NCBI GenBank assembly: GCA_002086835.1
Contig: MVIG01000005.1
Span: 186,001 to 250,000, forward strand
From: Mycolicibacterium porcinum
Lineage (GTDB): Bacteria > Actinomycetota > Actinomycetes > Mycobacteriales > Mycobacteriaceae
Length of the DNA: 64,000 nucleotides
Direction: 5' to 3'
Shown here: one piece after another, positions 19,372 to 27,506 of the stretch
Position numbering within the stretch: the stretch's first letter is position 1
Layout of the letters: the number at the start of each line of letters is the position of its first letter
Notes under the pieces: generated by a model
Told to the model about the DNA's origin: nothing
What the model saw: the letters and a program-made list of their open reading frames with translations, nothing else
Databases searched by the model: none
Position numbers and translations under genes: made by a program

Positions 19372-20787
19372 GTGGCAAAAACGTTCGTCGGATCGCGTGT
19401 GCGACAACTCCGGAGCGAGCGTGGACTGAGCCAGGCGGCGCTGGCCCAGATGCTGGAGATCTCCCCCAGTTATCTCAACCAGATCGAGCACGACGTGCGC
19501 CCGCTGACCGTGGCGGTGCTGCTGCGCATCACCGAGGTGTTCGGGGTGGACGCGACGTTCTTCGCCTCCCACGACGACACCCGGCTGGTCGCCGAGATGC
19601 GCGAGGTGGCGATGGACCGCGACCTCGGGGCCGATATGGACGCCGCCGAGGTCGCCGACATGGTCGCGGCCTATCCGAGCTTCGCCCGGGCGATGGTCAA
19701 TCTGCACCGCCGCTACCGGCTGACCACCACTCAGCTGGCGGCCGCCACCGAGGACCGCTATTCCGACGGCAGCGGCAGCGGGTCGATCACCATGCCCCAC
19801 GAGGAAGTGCGCGACTACTTCTACCAACGGCAGAACTATCTGCACGAACTCGACACCGCCGCCGAGGATCTCACCGCCAAGATCCGGATGCACCGGGGTG
19901 ACCTGGCCGGCGAGCTGGCCAACCGGCTGACCGCCGAGCACGGTGTCCGCATCGTGCGCCGCATCGATCTGGGCGACACCGTGCTGCACCGCTATGACCC
20001 GGCCACCAAGACCCTCGAGATGGGCAACCATCTCTCCCGAGGCCAGCAGGTCTTCAAGATGGCCGCCGAGCTGGCGTTCCTGGAATTCGGCGACCTCATC
20101 GACAAGATGGTCGACGAGGGCATGTTCACCAGCGACGAATCCCGCACCCTGGCCCGGCTGGGGCTGGCCAACTACTTCGCCGCGGCCACGGTGCTGCCCT
20201 ACCGCCAATTCCACGATGTCACCGAGAATTTCCGCTACGACGTGGAGCGGCTGTCGGCGTTCTACTCGGTGAGTTACGAGACCATCGCACACCGGCTGTC
20301 CACCCTGCAGCGCCCGTCGATGCGGGGTGTGCCGTTCTCGTTCGTCCGGGTCGACCGGGCAGGCAACATGTCGAAACGCCAGTCCGCCACCGGCTTTCAC
20401 TTCTCGTCGTCGGGCGGCACCTGCCCGCTGTGGAACGTCTACGAGACCTTCAGCAATCCGGGCAAGATCGGCGTGCAGATCGCCCAGATGCCCGACGGCC
20501 GCAACTACATGTGGGTGGCCCGCACCGTGGAGCGCCGCGCGTCGCGCTACGGGCAGCCCGGCAAGACCTTCGCGATCGGGCTGGGATGCGAACTGCGCCA
20601 TGCACATCGGCTGGTGTACTCCGAGGGGCTGGACCTCTCGGGCGAGGTGGCCACTCCCATCGGGTCCGGCTGCCGGGTGTGTGAACGCGACAACTGCCCG
20701 CAGCGGGCGTTCCCCGCGCTCGGCAAGGCACTGGACCTCAACGAGCACCGATCGACGGTGTCGCCGTACCTGGTGCGGGAGCCCTGA
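19372..20787 (+). CDS. ramB: transcriptional regulator RamB
   Basis: A 471-residue regulator of acetate and glyoxylate metabolism. The N-terminal XRE HTH lies at about 8-62 (LSQAALAQMLEISPSYLNQIEHD). A central domain with an ImmA/IrrE-like (DUF955) region follows (HLSRGQQVFKMAAELAFLEF), then the C-terminal short-chain-fatty-acyl regulator domain with a cysteine group CRVCERDNCP. In corynebacteria and M. tuberculosis RamB represses icl. Here icl lies close by with matching repeat sites, and ramB itself carries one over its promoter, so autoregulation is likely. Confidence 0.93.
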   Translation: MAKTFVGSRVRQLRSERGLSQAALAQMLEISPSYLNQIEHDVRPLTVAVLLRITEVFGVDATFFASHDDTRLVAEMREVAMDRDLGADMDAAEVADMVAAYPSFARAMVNLHRRYRLTTTQLAAATEDRYSDGSGSGSITMPHEEVRDYFYQRQNYLHELDTAAEDLTAKIRMHRGDLAGELANRLTAEHGVRIVRRIDLGDTVLHRYDPATKTLEMGNHLSRGQQVFKMAAELAFLEFGDLIDKMVDEGMFTSDESRTLARLGLANYFAAATVLPYRQFHDVTENFRYDVERLSAFYSVSYETIAHRLSTLQRPSMRGVPFSFVRVDRAGNMSKRQSATGFHFSSSGGTCPLWNVYETFSNPGKIGVQIAQMPDGRNYMWVARTVERRASRYGQPGKTFAIGLGCELRHAHRLVYSEGLDLSGEVATPIGSGCRVCERDNCPQRAFPALGKALDLNEHRSTVSPYLVREP

Positions 20788-20795
20788 CGGCACAA

Positions 20796-20831
20796 CGAAA
20801 TCCGTGATGCCCGGTTCGGGAATGGATTTCG
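20796..20831 (+). terminator. hairpin after ramB
   Basis: CGAAATCC (20796-20803) pairs perfectly with GGATTTCG (20824-20831); inside it CCCG/CGGG adds a short stem. No U-tract. Confidence 0.4.
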
Positions 20832-20855
20832 AGATCCTCCGGTTGCCACAGAACG

Positions 20856-20903
20856 AACCTACTAATAGTAGGTTACTATCCGTAGGTTACTGTTCGTAGG
20901 TAT
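20856..20903. promoter_or_regulatory. operator with palindrome and three 14-bp-spaced repeats
   Basis: AACCTAC-TAATA-GTAGGTT (20856-20874) is a perfect palindrome. GTAGGTTACT (20868), GTAGGTTACT (20882) and GTAGGTATCT (20896) repeat every 14 bp, ending 16 bp before the TetR gene start. Candidate autoregulatory operator. Confidence 0.65.
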
Positions 20904-20919
20904 CTGACGAGGAGTCCAC

Positions 20920-21525
20920 ATGAGCGACCCACCCGTCGCCGCCCCGAAACAACGCCTGTCGAAGCAGGAGCGGCACACCCAACTCCTCGACGTGGCACGG
21001 GAGCTGATCCGAGAGGCGGGCACGGAAGAGTTCACCCTCGCCCGGCTCGCCGAGCGGGCCGGCGTGACCAAGCCCGTGGTCTACGACCACTTCGGCGACA
21101 AGTCGGGAGTGCTCACCGAGCTCTACCGCGAGTTCGAGGAGCGCCAGCGCGCAACGCTCGACGCCGCACTGGAGAGCGCCGAACCGGAGGTGCGCGCCCG
21201 GGCGCGCGGGGTGGCGGACGCATACATCGACTGTTGCGTCACGGAGGGGCGGGAACTGGCCGACGTGGTCGCCGCACTCGCCGGCTCCCCCACCCTGAGC
21301 CGGCTGCGCCGGGAGGCCGAGGACGCTTACCTCGCCAAGTGCCGCCGGGCCCTGGCACCGTTCTCCGACCGGATAGACGCAGCCGGTCTGCGCGCCGTCA
21401 TCGGGGCCGGAGATGCCTTGGCCCGAGACGCGCTCACCAACCGGATCAGCTCCGCCGACGCCCGCGCCACCCTGGCCCGGGTCATCACGGCCATCGCCAC
21501 CGACCGACCACACGACTCGAAGTAG
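20920..21525 (+). CDS. TetR-family regulator of the adjacent quinone reductase
   Basis: A 201-residue regulator with HTH at about 20-65 (FTLARLAERAGVTKPVVYDHFGDKSGVL). The C-terminal domain contains the paired-Cys segment DCCVTEGREL. RBS GAGGAG precedes the ATG. Its promoter region carries the GTAGGTT repeat cluster and its stop lies 8 bases before the flavodoxin-fold reductase gene. The pair is therefore probably a self-controlled redox-stress unit; the inducer, perhaps a quinone or other electrophile, is inference. Not part of the M. tuberculosis order as I remember it. Confidence 0.88.
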   Translation: MSDPPVAAPKQRLSKQERHTQLLDVARELIREAGTEEFTLARLAERAGVTKPVVYDHFGDKSGVLTELYREFEERQRATLDAALESAEPEVRARARGVADAYIDCCVTEGRELADVVAALAGSPTLSRLRREAEDAYLAKCRRALAPFSDRIDAAGLRAVIGAGDALARDALTNRISSADARATLARVITAIATDRPHDSK

Positions 21526-21533
21526 GTGACTTC

Positions 21534-22334
21534 ATGACGATCACCCATCCGCCGAAGCCGGGCACCGCGCTGTGGCTCTACGCACACCCCCGCCGCGGCT
21601 CACTGAACGACCACCTCTTCCGGGCGGGAACCGAAGCACTGTCCGCGCGGTACGAGGTGCTGACCTCCGACCTGCACGCCCAGGAGTTCGACCCGGTGCT
21701 CAGCAACCGCGACCTCGGGATACCTGCCGACACGCCGGGGAACATCGTCGAGCTGGCAGGCGAGGCGTACTCCCGGGGCCGGCTGCCTGCCGACGTCCGC
21801 GAGGAACAGGCCAAGCTCGCCGCAGCGGAGCTGCTGATCGTGCAGTTCCCACTGTGGTGGTACGGGCCGCCGGCAATCTTGAAGGGCTGGTTCGACCGGG
21901 TGCTGACGAACGGGTTCGCCTACGGCGACCTCGATCCCGAACTCGGGGTGCCCCGGCGTTACGGCGACGGCGGCCTCATCGGGCGCAGGGCCCTCATCGT
22001 GGTGACCGCGGGTGAGGACGCGCGCTCGATCGGCCCGCGCGGCATCAGCGGTGACCTCGAGTCACTCCTGTTCCCGCTGGTCCACGGCACTCTCTGGTAC
22101 GTCGGAATCGAGACACTCGACCTGCATGTGGTCTACGACGCCGACGGCTTGGAACCGGCCGGCGTCGACCTGGAGGCTCAGCGCCTGCGCGACAGACTGC
22201 GGACCATCGATACCGAACCGGTCCGCCGGTTCCGACGTCTGCGCGACGGCGATTACCAGGAGACTCGCGCGCTGCGTGGGGATCTGCTCCCAGGCCGCAC
22301 CGACCTGGGCATCCACCTGGCCGACCACGGATAA
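21534..22334 (+). CDS. NAD(P)H dehydrogenase (quinone), flavodoxin-like fold
   Basis: A 266-residue FMN/FAD-binding two-electron quinone reductase of the NQO1/MdaB/YwrO type. Landmarks are [12 protein letters not shown] (phosphate loop), [26 protein letters not shown]-type sequence (here [19 protein letters not shown]) and FAYG. The last 50 residues extend beyond the usual family core and are rich in Arg and Asp. ATG 21534 is used; longer upstream reading lies inside the TetR gene. It probably detoxifies quinones or electrophiles under TetR control. Confidence 0.88.
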   Translation: [266 protein letters not shown]

Positions 22335-22415
22335 GCCGTATCGGGCTGGTCTCGGGCGCCAACCCGCGGCAGCTGGGCTCTTCTGGGCGCCGGCACCTGT
22401 GCCAGACTCGGCGGG

Positions 22416-22967
22416 GTGAGTGCACTCGAGCCGGCCCGCATCGCGCCGGGCGGATTCCGTGAGCTGGGCCCGGTCAACTGGGCCATCGCCAAGCTGGGCG
22501 CCAGAGCCATCCGGGCACCGAGATTCACCCTGATGAACGTGCTGGGTCAGCACAAGCTGCTGTTCCTGGCCTGGCTGCCGTATTCGGGTCTGTTGCTCGG
22601 CCCGCTGGGCAAGCTGCCCCGTCAGGACGCCGAGCTGGTCATCCTGCGGGTGGGCCATCTGCGGGACTGCGAATACGAGTTGCAGCAGCACCGCAGGCTG
22701 GCCCGCAGCCGCGGTGTCGACGCCGAGACCCAGGCCCGCATCTTCGAGGGTCCCGACGCCGAGGGGCTGACCGACCGGCAACGGGTGCTGATCACCGCGA
22801 CCGACGAGTTCGTCGTCACCCGGTCGATCTCACCCGAGACCTGGGCCGCGCTCTCGGCGATCTTCACCAAGCAGCAGCTCATCGAATTCTGCATGCTGGC
22901 AAGCCAATACGACGGCCTGGCGGCCACGATGACCACGCTGCGGATCCCGCTGGACTTCCCGGACTAG
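22416..22967 (+). CDS. carboxymuconolactone decarboxylase family protein (Rv0464c-like)
   Basis: A 183-residue AhpD/CMD-like alpha-helical protein. The conserved region RQDAELVILRVGHLRDCEYELQQH has a single Cys and nearby His, resembling the proton-relay site of AhpD but lacking the CxxC pair, so peroxiredoxin-reductase activity is doubtful. GTG start at 22416. Convergent with the MFS gene: the two stop codons share the tetramer CTAG, a 4-nt overlap. The substrate is unknown. Confidence 0.85.
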   Translation: MSALEPARIAPGGFRELGPVNWAIAKLGARAIRAPRFTLMNVLGQHKLLFLAWLPYSGLLLGPLGKLPRQDAELVILRVGHLRDCEYELQQHRRLARSRGVDAETQARIFEGPDAEGLTDRQRVLITATDEFVVTRSISPETWAALSAIFTKQQLIEFCMLASQYDGLAATMTTLRIPLDFPD

Positions 22968-24313
22968 GCCGAACCCACCGGCTGCCGCTCCTCGGTGGCG
23001 CCGGCGTTGCAGGCCTGGCTCAGCGAGCGGCCCGCCGTCTCCACACCCCACGCCAGCGTGACGGCCAGCCCGACGAACGAGATGGCGGCCCCGGCCAGCA
23101 GCACCCAGTTGACGCCCTTGTCCAGGGCGAAGGGCATGAGGTAGACGGCTACTGCCGCACCGATGCGGCTGGCCGCGGTGCCGATGCCCACGGCCGTCGC
23201 GCGCACCTCCGTCGGGAACAGCTCGTTGGGGTAGACGATCTCGAGGAAGTTGGACGCCCCGGACAGCAGCGCGAAGGCGCATACGGCGACGAAGACGATC
23301 ATCACCGGCAGCCCGGGCACCAGTCCCGCTATGCCCCAGATGATTCCGATTCCGGCGAAGGTGTAGATCAGTAGGGCCTTGCGGCCGATCCGGTCGACCA
23401 GGAACAGCCCTGGGATACCGCCGACCACGAACAGCGCGGCGAGGAACACCTCAGCACCGTTGCCGGTGATGCCGACCTCACCCAGGATGTCGAACGAGAA
23501 CGAGTAGATCGACAGCAGCGGGATCACCTGACACATCCAGAACAGGCTGACGAACAGGGTCCGCTTCAGGTATGGCGGCTTGAACACCGACCCGAAGGTG
23601 GCGCGGGTGGCCGGTTCCGGCTCACCGAGGTCCTCCACTCCGTAGCCGGGTCCGAAGACCTGCTTGATGGAACGATCCGCCTCCTCGACGCGGCCCTTGC
23701 TGATCAGCCAGCGCGGGGATTCCGGTGTGCCCAACCGCAGGAACAACGTGACGAGCGCGAAGACGGCCGGGCTGGCCAGCATCCAGCGCCAGGCGTTGTC
23801 CCCGGCGAGGTGCGTGCAGACCATCGCCACCGCGGGCGCGGCGGTGGCACCGACGGCCCACACGACGAACGTCGCGCCGAGCATGCGGCCGCGGTATTTG
23901 GCGGGCAGATATTCGGCGAGCAGCGACGTGGCGATCGGATAGTCGGCGCCGATCGCCATGCCGATGAGGAATCTCAGCAGGATCAGCTGCCAGACCTCCG
24001 TGGCGAACATGCAGGCCACCGAAAAGACCGCCAGGGCAAGCAGATCCAGGATGTACATCATGTGCCGGCCGACCTTGTCGGTCACCCAGCCGAACAGGCC
24101 GCCGCCGACGAAGATACCGACGAGCACCGCGGCGGCGATGAGCCCTTTGTCGGCGGTGGTGACGTTGAACGACGTGCTCATGGTCGCCCAGGTGAACCCG
24201 ATGATCGCGATGGCGTAGCCGTCGATGAACGGTCCGCCCGACGAGTACAGCGTCAGTTTCTTGTGAAATGCCGTCAGCGGCGCGTCATCGATCAGTCCAC
24301 TGCTAGATGCCAT
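22964..24313 (-). CDS. MFS transporter, sugar-porter/metabolite type
   Basis: A 449-residue inner-membrane permease with 12 predicted helices. MFS signatures are GWVTDKVGRHMMY between helices 2 and 3, PAKYRGRMLG after helix 4, PESPRWLISKGR before the central loop and VDRIGRKALL in the second half. This pattern fits the sugar porter / aromatic-acid:H+ symporter group; the substrate is undetermined. RBS AGGGAA precedes ATG. Not at this location in M. tuberculosis as I remember it, so a likely accessory insertion between the Rv0464c- and Rv0463-like genes. The 132 bp upstream hold no other gene. Confidence 0.88.
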   Translation of the reverse strand: MASSSGLIDDAPLTAFHKKLTLYSSGGPFIDGYAIAIIGFTWATMSTSFNVTTADKGLIAAAVLVGIFVGGGLFGWVTDKVGRHMMYILDLLALAVFSVACMFATEVWQLILLRFLIGMAIGADYPIATSLLAEYLPAKYRGRMLGATFVVWAVGATAAPAVAMVCTHLAGDNAWRWMLASPAVFALVTLFLRLGTPESPRWLISKGRVEEADRSIKQVFGPGYGVEDLGEPEPATRATFGSVFKPPYLKRTLFVSLFWMCQVIPLLSIYSFSFDILGEVGITGNGAEVFLAALFVVGGIPGLFLVDRIGRKALLIYTFAGIGIIWGIAGLVPGLPVMIVFVAVCAFALLSGASNFLEIVYPNELFPTEVRATAVGIGTAASRIGAAVAVYLMPFALDKGVNWVLLAGAAISFVGLAVTLAWGVETAGRSLSQACNAGATEERQPVGSA

Positions 24314-24445
24314 GGGGTTCCCTGTGCTGCCGGTGGGGACGGGCCGCGGCCCGCGCTGTCCACATCGACATTCGTCCAGGGAGTTCTGATCGAGAAGCGG
24401 AGAATCGCTCGAAACGCACGTCCGGATGTTGTGCGATCACACAAA

Positions 24446-24715
24446 TCAGAGGTAGGTGACCCCGAGCAGTACGAGCGAGAACAGCACCGGCGACACCGGC
24501 AGCATCCACAGGAACGCCGCCCAGGTGTGGGATTTCTGCTGGTACTTACGCCAGCCGAAGTAGCCGCCCGCGGCGCCGCCGATCAACGACAGCGCGGCGA
24601 CCAAGAGCACCCAGATGTTCACCCGGGAGCCCTCGGTGGCCAACGTGATGGCGGCCAGCCACAGGATGTGACCGAGCACCAATCCGCCGATGCCGGCGAC
24701 GATTTCGTTTCTCAA
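24446..24715 (-). CDS. small conserved membrane protein (Rv0463-like)
   Basis: An 89-residue protein with three hydrophobic segments (about 5-25, 32-52 and 62-85) separated by a basic loop ([12 protein letters not shown]). The start is taken as TTG 24715 ([15 protein letters not shown]), which overlaps the lpdC stop TGA by two bases and so implies translational coupling. A longer reading would lie within lpdC. Function unknown; the gene follows lpdC in M. tuberculosis as well. Confidence 0.75.
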   Translation of the reverse strand: MRNEIVAGIGGLVLGHILWLAAITLATEGSRVNIWVLLVAALSLIGGAAGGYFGWRKYQQKSHTWAAFLWMLPVSPVLFSLVLLGVTYL

Positions 24716-26106
24716 AAGTTGATCATGTGGCCGGCCAGACCGTGGAAGCACTCCTGCAGCGCCTCCGACAGGGTCGGGTGGGTGTGCACGTTACGGGCCA
24801 ACTCGTTGGCGGTGAGGTCCCACTTCTGGGCCAGGGTGAGCTCCGGCAACAGCTCGGACACGTCGGGTCCGATCAGGTGCCCGCCGATCAGTTCGAGGTG
24901 CTTCTTGTCGGCGATCAGCTTCACGAAACCGGTCGGGTCGGCCAGGCCGTGGGCCTTGCCGTTGGCGGTGAACGGGAACTTGGCGACGACCACGTCGTAG
25001 CCCTCGGCCTTGGCCTGCTCCTCGGTGAGACCGAAGCTGGCCACCTGCGGCTGGCAGAACGTGGCGCGCGGCATCATCCGGTAGTCACCGAGCGCGAGAG
25101 TCTCTGCGCCGCCGATGGTTTCGGCGGCCACCACGCCCTGCGCCTCGGCGACGTGGGCGAGCTGCAGCTTGCTGGTGACATCACCGATGGCGTAGATACC
25201 CGGCACGTTGGTGCGCATGTAGTCGTCGATGGCGATGGCGCCGCGATCGGTGAGCGCCACGCCCGCGGCCTCCAGGCCGTAGCCCTCGATGTTGGGCGCG
25301 AACCCGATGGCCTGCAGCACCTTGTCGGCCTTGAGCTCTTCGGTCTTGCCGTCCTTGCTGACCGTGACCTTCACGCTGGAACCGTCATCGGCAATCGCCT
25401 CGACCTTGGTTCCGGTCAGGATCTTCACGCCCAGCTTCTTGTACTGCTTCTCGATCTCCTTGGAGACCTCGGCATCCTCGTTGGGCAGCGCGCGCGGCAG
25501 GAACTCGACGATGGTGACGTCGACGCCGTAGTTCTTCAGCACGTAGGCGAACTCCATGCCGATCGCGCCGGCACCGGCGATGATGATCGAACCGGGCAGC
25601 TCGCGCGAGAGGATCTGGGTTTCGTAGGTGACCACGTTGTCGGACAGCGAGGTGCCCGGCACCAGCCGCGTCGACGACCCGGTGGCGATGATCGCGTTGT
25701 CGAAGGTGAGTTCCTCGGTACCACCATCGTTGAGCTTCACCGACATCGACTTGGGCCCGGTGAAGGTGCCGTAGCCGTGAACCTCGGTGATCTTGTTCTT
25801 CTTCATCAGGAAGTGCACGCCGGCGACGCGGCCGTCGGCGACCTTGCGGCTGCGGTCGAAGGCGGCACCGTAATCGAAGGTGGCCTCGCCGCTGATGCCG
25901 AAGGTCTTGGCTTCCTTGTTGAAGATGTGCGCGAGTTCCGCATTGCGCAGCAGCGCCTTGGACGGGATACACCCGACATTGAGGCACACGCCGCCCCAGT
26001 ATTTGGGTTCGACAATTGCGGTGTTCAGCCCCAGTTGGGCGGCACGAATGGCCGCGACGTATCCACCGGGACCAGCTCCGAGAACGACGACGTCAAAGTG
26101 GGTCAC
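24712..26106 (-). CDS. lpdC: dihydrolipoamide dehydrogenase LpdC
   Basis: FAD-dependent E3 subunit shared by pyruvate, 2-oxoglutarate and branched-chain 2-oxoacid dehydrogenases; in M. tuberculosis it also feeds the AhpC peroxidase system. 464 residues. FAD motif GAGPGG at 10-15, redox-active Cys41 and Cys46 in [16 protein letters not shown] motif [13 protein letters not shown], and His443/Glu448 in [15 protein letters not shown] start with TAGGGT 6 nt before it, suggesting a leaderless transcript. Downstream TTG-started membrane gene is coupled. Confidence 0.97.
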   Translation of the reverse strand: MTHFDVVVLGAGPGGYVAAIRAAQLGLNTAIVEPKYWGGVCLNVGCIPSKALLRNAELAHIFNKEAKTFGISGEATFDYGAAFDRSRKVADGRVAGVHFLMKKNKITEVHGYGTFTGPKSMSVKLNDGGTEELTFDNAIIATGSSTRLVPGTSLSDNVVTYETQILSRELPGSIIIAGAGAIGMEFAYVLKNYGVDVTIVEFLPRALPNEDAEVSKEIEKQYKKLGVKILTGTKVEAIADDGSSVKVTVSKDGKTEELKADKVLQAIGFAPNIEGYGLEAAGVALTDRGAIAIDDYMRTNVPGIYAIGDVTSKLQLAHVAEAQGVVAAETIGGAETLALGDYRMMPRATFCQPQVASFGLTEEQAKAEGYDVVVAKFPFTANGKAHGLADPTGFVKLIADKKHLELIGGHLIGPDVSELLPELTLAQKWDLTANELARNVHTHPTLSEALQECFHGLAGHMINF

Positions 26107-26112
26107 GACCCC

Positions 26113-26118
26113 ACCCTA
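26113..26118 (-). promoter_or_regulatory. -10 box TAGGGT for leaderless lpdC
   Basis: Minus-strand TAGGGT, 6 nt, then GTG 26106. Confidence 0.55.
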
Positions 26119-26136
26119 GTGGGCGGCGCAATGGTC

Positions 26137-26646
26137 CTACCGGGCGATCCAGCCGAACACGTAGGCGCCGTAGAAAACCGCAGCCGCGGCCATCGCGGCC
26201 AGTGGCGCCGACATCAGGGCGATGGCCAGGGCGGATACCACGGGTTTGCGCTGGGCTGTCGAGGCCACCAGGGCTCCGACCGTGATGACGACGACATAGG
26301 CGAGCGCGGCGAACACCGGCCATGTCTTGTCGGCCGCCTGATACCAGTAGTAGTAGAGGCCGGCCCCCGCCGCCGCGGAGACGAACCACACTCCGGCCAG
26401 CACACCCACGAACGTCCACCACTTCACCGACAGGTAGGACCCCTCCACCACGATGGACGGGGCCGGGGTGGGCAGCGGGGCCGAGGGGGCGTCGTCGGGG
26501 GCTGTCTCGTCGGGGGTCATGTCCTCCGCGGACGGTGTCTCGGACTGCGATCCCGCGGCGGAGAGCTGCTCGTCGAGGGCCTCGTTCTCCCCCGTGTCGA
26601 ACAACGGGGTGAAGTCCGCGGTGGAGGTGTCGAGGTTCTCAGCCAT
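26137..26646 (-). CDS. membrane protein with acidic N-terminal tail (Rv0461-like)
   Basis: A 169-residue protein. The first 70 residues are acidic and rich in Pro, Ser and Thr, then three or four hydrophobic helices follow (about 78-96, 106-125, 134-160) ending FYGAYVFGWIAR. No enzymatic motif. Its start lies inside the end of the preceding gene (8-nt overlap), so the two are cotranslated. Function unknown; order relative to lpdC is the same as in M. tuberculosis. Confidence 0.78.
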   Translation of the reverse strand: MAENLDTSTADFTPLFDTGENEALDEQLSAAGSQSETPSAEDMTPDETAPDDAPSAPLPTPAPSIVVEGSYLSVKWWTFVGVLAGVWFVSAAAGAGLYYYWYQAADKTWPVFAALAYVVVITVGALVASTAQRKPVVSALAIALMSAPLAAMAAAAVFYGAYVFGWIAR

Positions 26647-26914
26647 GGGCCACCTGAATGATCGCCAGGGCGCCGAACCAGCCGGGCGCGATGGCCAGGA
26701 CGGCCGCGCCGAGCGTGGTGACCCACCGGCGCCCCGCCACCAGGACCGTCACGATCCCGAGGGCGCCGGGCACCCCGAGGACGAGCGCGATCACCACATC
26801 GGGCCGGACAGTGGCCGTGACCAGCAGTGTGGTGGCGATACCTGCCAACAGCCCGACGGCTACGCCGACCAACATGGCGCTGGTCAGCAGCCACGCCCGT
26901 GGCAGCGGAATCAC
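26639..26914 (-). CDS. small hydrophobic protein (Rv0460-like)
   Basis: A 91-residue, almost wholly hydrophobic protein (MIPLPRAWLLTSAMLVGVAVG) with three predicted membrane helices. The GTG start at 26914 is chosen because a TATCGT box sits 6 nt before it; longer in-frame reading upstream is Arg-rich and lies opposite the DUF779 gene. Overlaps the next gene by 8 nt. Function unknown. Confidence 0.75.
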   Translation of the reverse strand: MIPLPRAWLLTSAMLVGVAVGLLAGIATTLLVTATVRPDVVIALVLGVPGALGIVTVLVAGRRWVTTLGAAVLAIAPGWFGALAIIQVAHG

Positions 26915-26920
26915 CCTTCG

Positions 26921-26926
26921 ACGATA
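26921..26926 (-). promoter_or_regulatory. -10 box TATCGT for leaderless small membrane gene
   Basis: Minus-strand TATCGT, 6 nt, then GTG 26914. Confidence 0.5.
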
Positions 26927-26949
26927 ACGCCGCGACGCGTGAGGGCCCG

Positions 26950-27444
26950 CTACATCCGCGCGGCGCGTCCCACTGGGATCGGGCAGGCGTCGGCTGCTTC
27001 GTCGACGATGTGGCTGCCGGTGTCGGCCGGTCGGGCGCCTGCGCTGTACTGCGCTCCGGTCACCGGGGGTTGATCGGCCAGCTGTTCGTTCTCGGAGTCG
27101 GTGAAGGCGCGGCCGCGGGATAGAAACCGCATGCCTTCGGGGGCTTCCAGGCTGAAACCGCCGCCGCGGCCGGGGACGACGTCGATCACCAGTTGGGTGT
27201 GCTTCCACGCCTCGAACTGCGGCCCGGAGATCCACACCGGCACGCCATCCCCGACGTCGAGGATGGCCAGCAGGATGTCGCGATCCCCGACGATGAACTC
27301 ACCGTCGGGGTAACACATGGGCGACGACCCGTCGCAGCAGCCGCCGGACTGGTGGAACATCAGCGCCCCGTGGCGCTCCTGGAGCCGCGCCAGCAGGTCA
27401 GCGGCGGCCGCGGTGATCAGGGCCCGCGCCGGTGCCTGGCCCAT
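26950..27444 (-). CDS. DUF779 protein (Rv0459-like)
   Basis: A 164-residue cytosolic protein. The conserved region has the cysteine cluster FHQSGGCCDGSSPMCYPDGEF and the motif ISGPQFEAWKHTQLVIDVVPGRGGGFSLEAPEG, both typical of DUF779; the Cys residues suggest metal or Fe-S binding. ATG 27444 with GCGAGGAC upstream. In M. tuberculosis this gene follows the aldehyde dehydrogenase gene aldA (Rv0458); here only 62 bp separate it from the divergent peptidase, so aldA is absent at this site. Confidence 0.82.
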   Translation of the reverse strand: MGQAPARALITAAAADLLARLQERHGALMFHQSGGCCDGSSPMCYPDGEFIVGDRDILLAILDVGDGVPVWISGPQFEAWKHTQLVIDVVPGRGGGFSLEAPEGMRFLSRGRAFTDSENEQLADQPPVTGAQYSAGARPADTGSHIVDEAADACPIPVGRAARM

Positions 27445-27506
27445 CGTGTCCTCGCTTCGCCTAGACAGTGGTGTTGTCCGGCTCACATTACGCGCGCGGT
27501 AACAAT

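Noticed and set aside
19363-20793. A 476-codon minus-strand frame opposite ramB
   Set aside because: RamB is unmistakable on the plus strand, with a leaderless promoter box; the antisense product is His/Val/Gly-rich without features.
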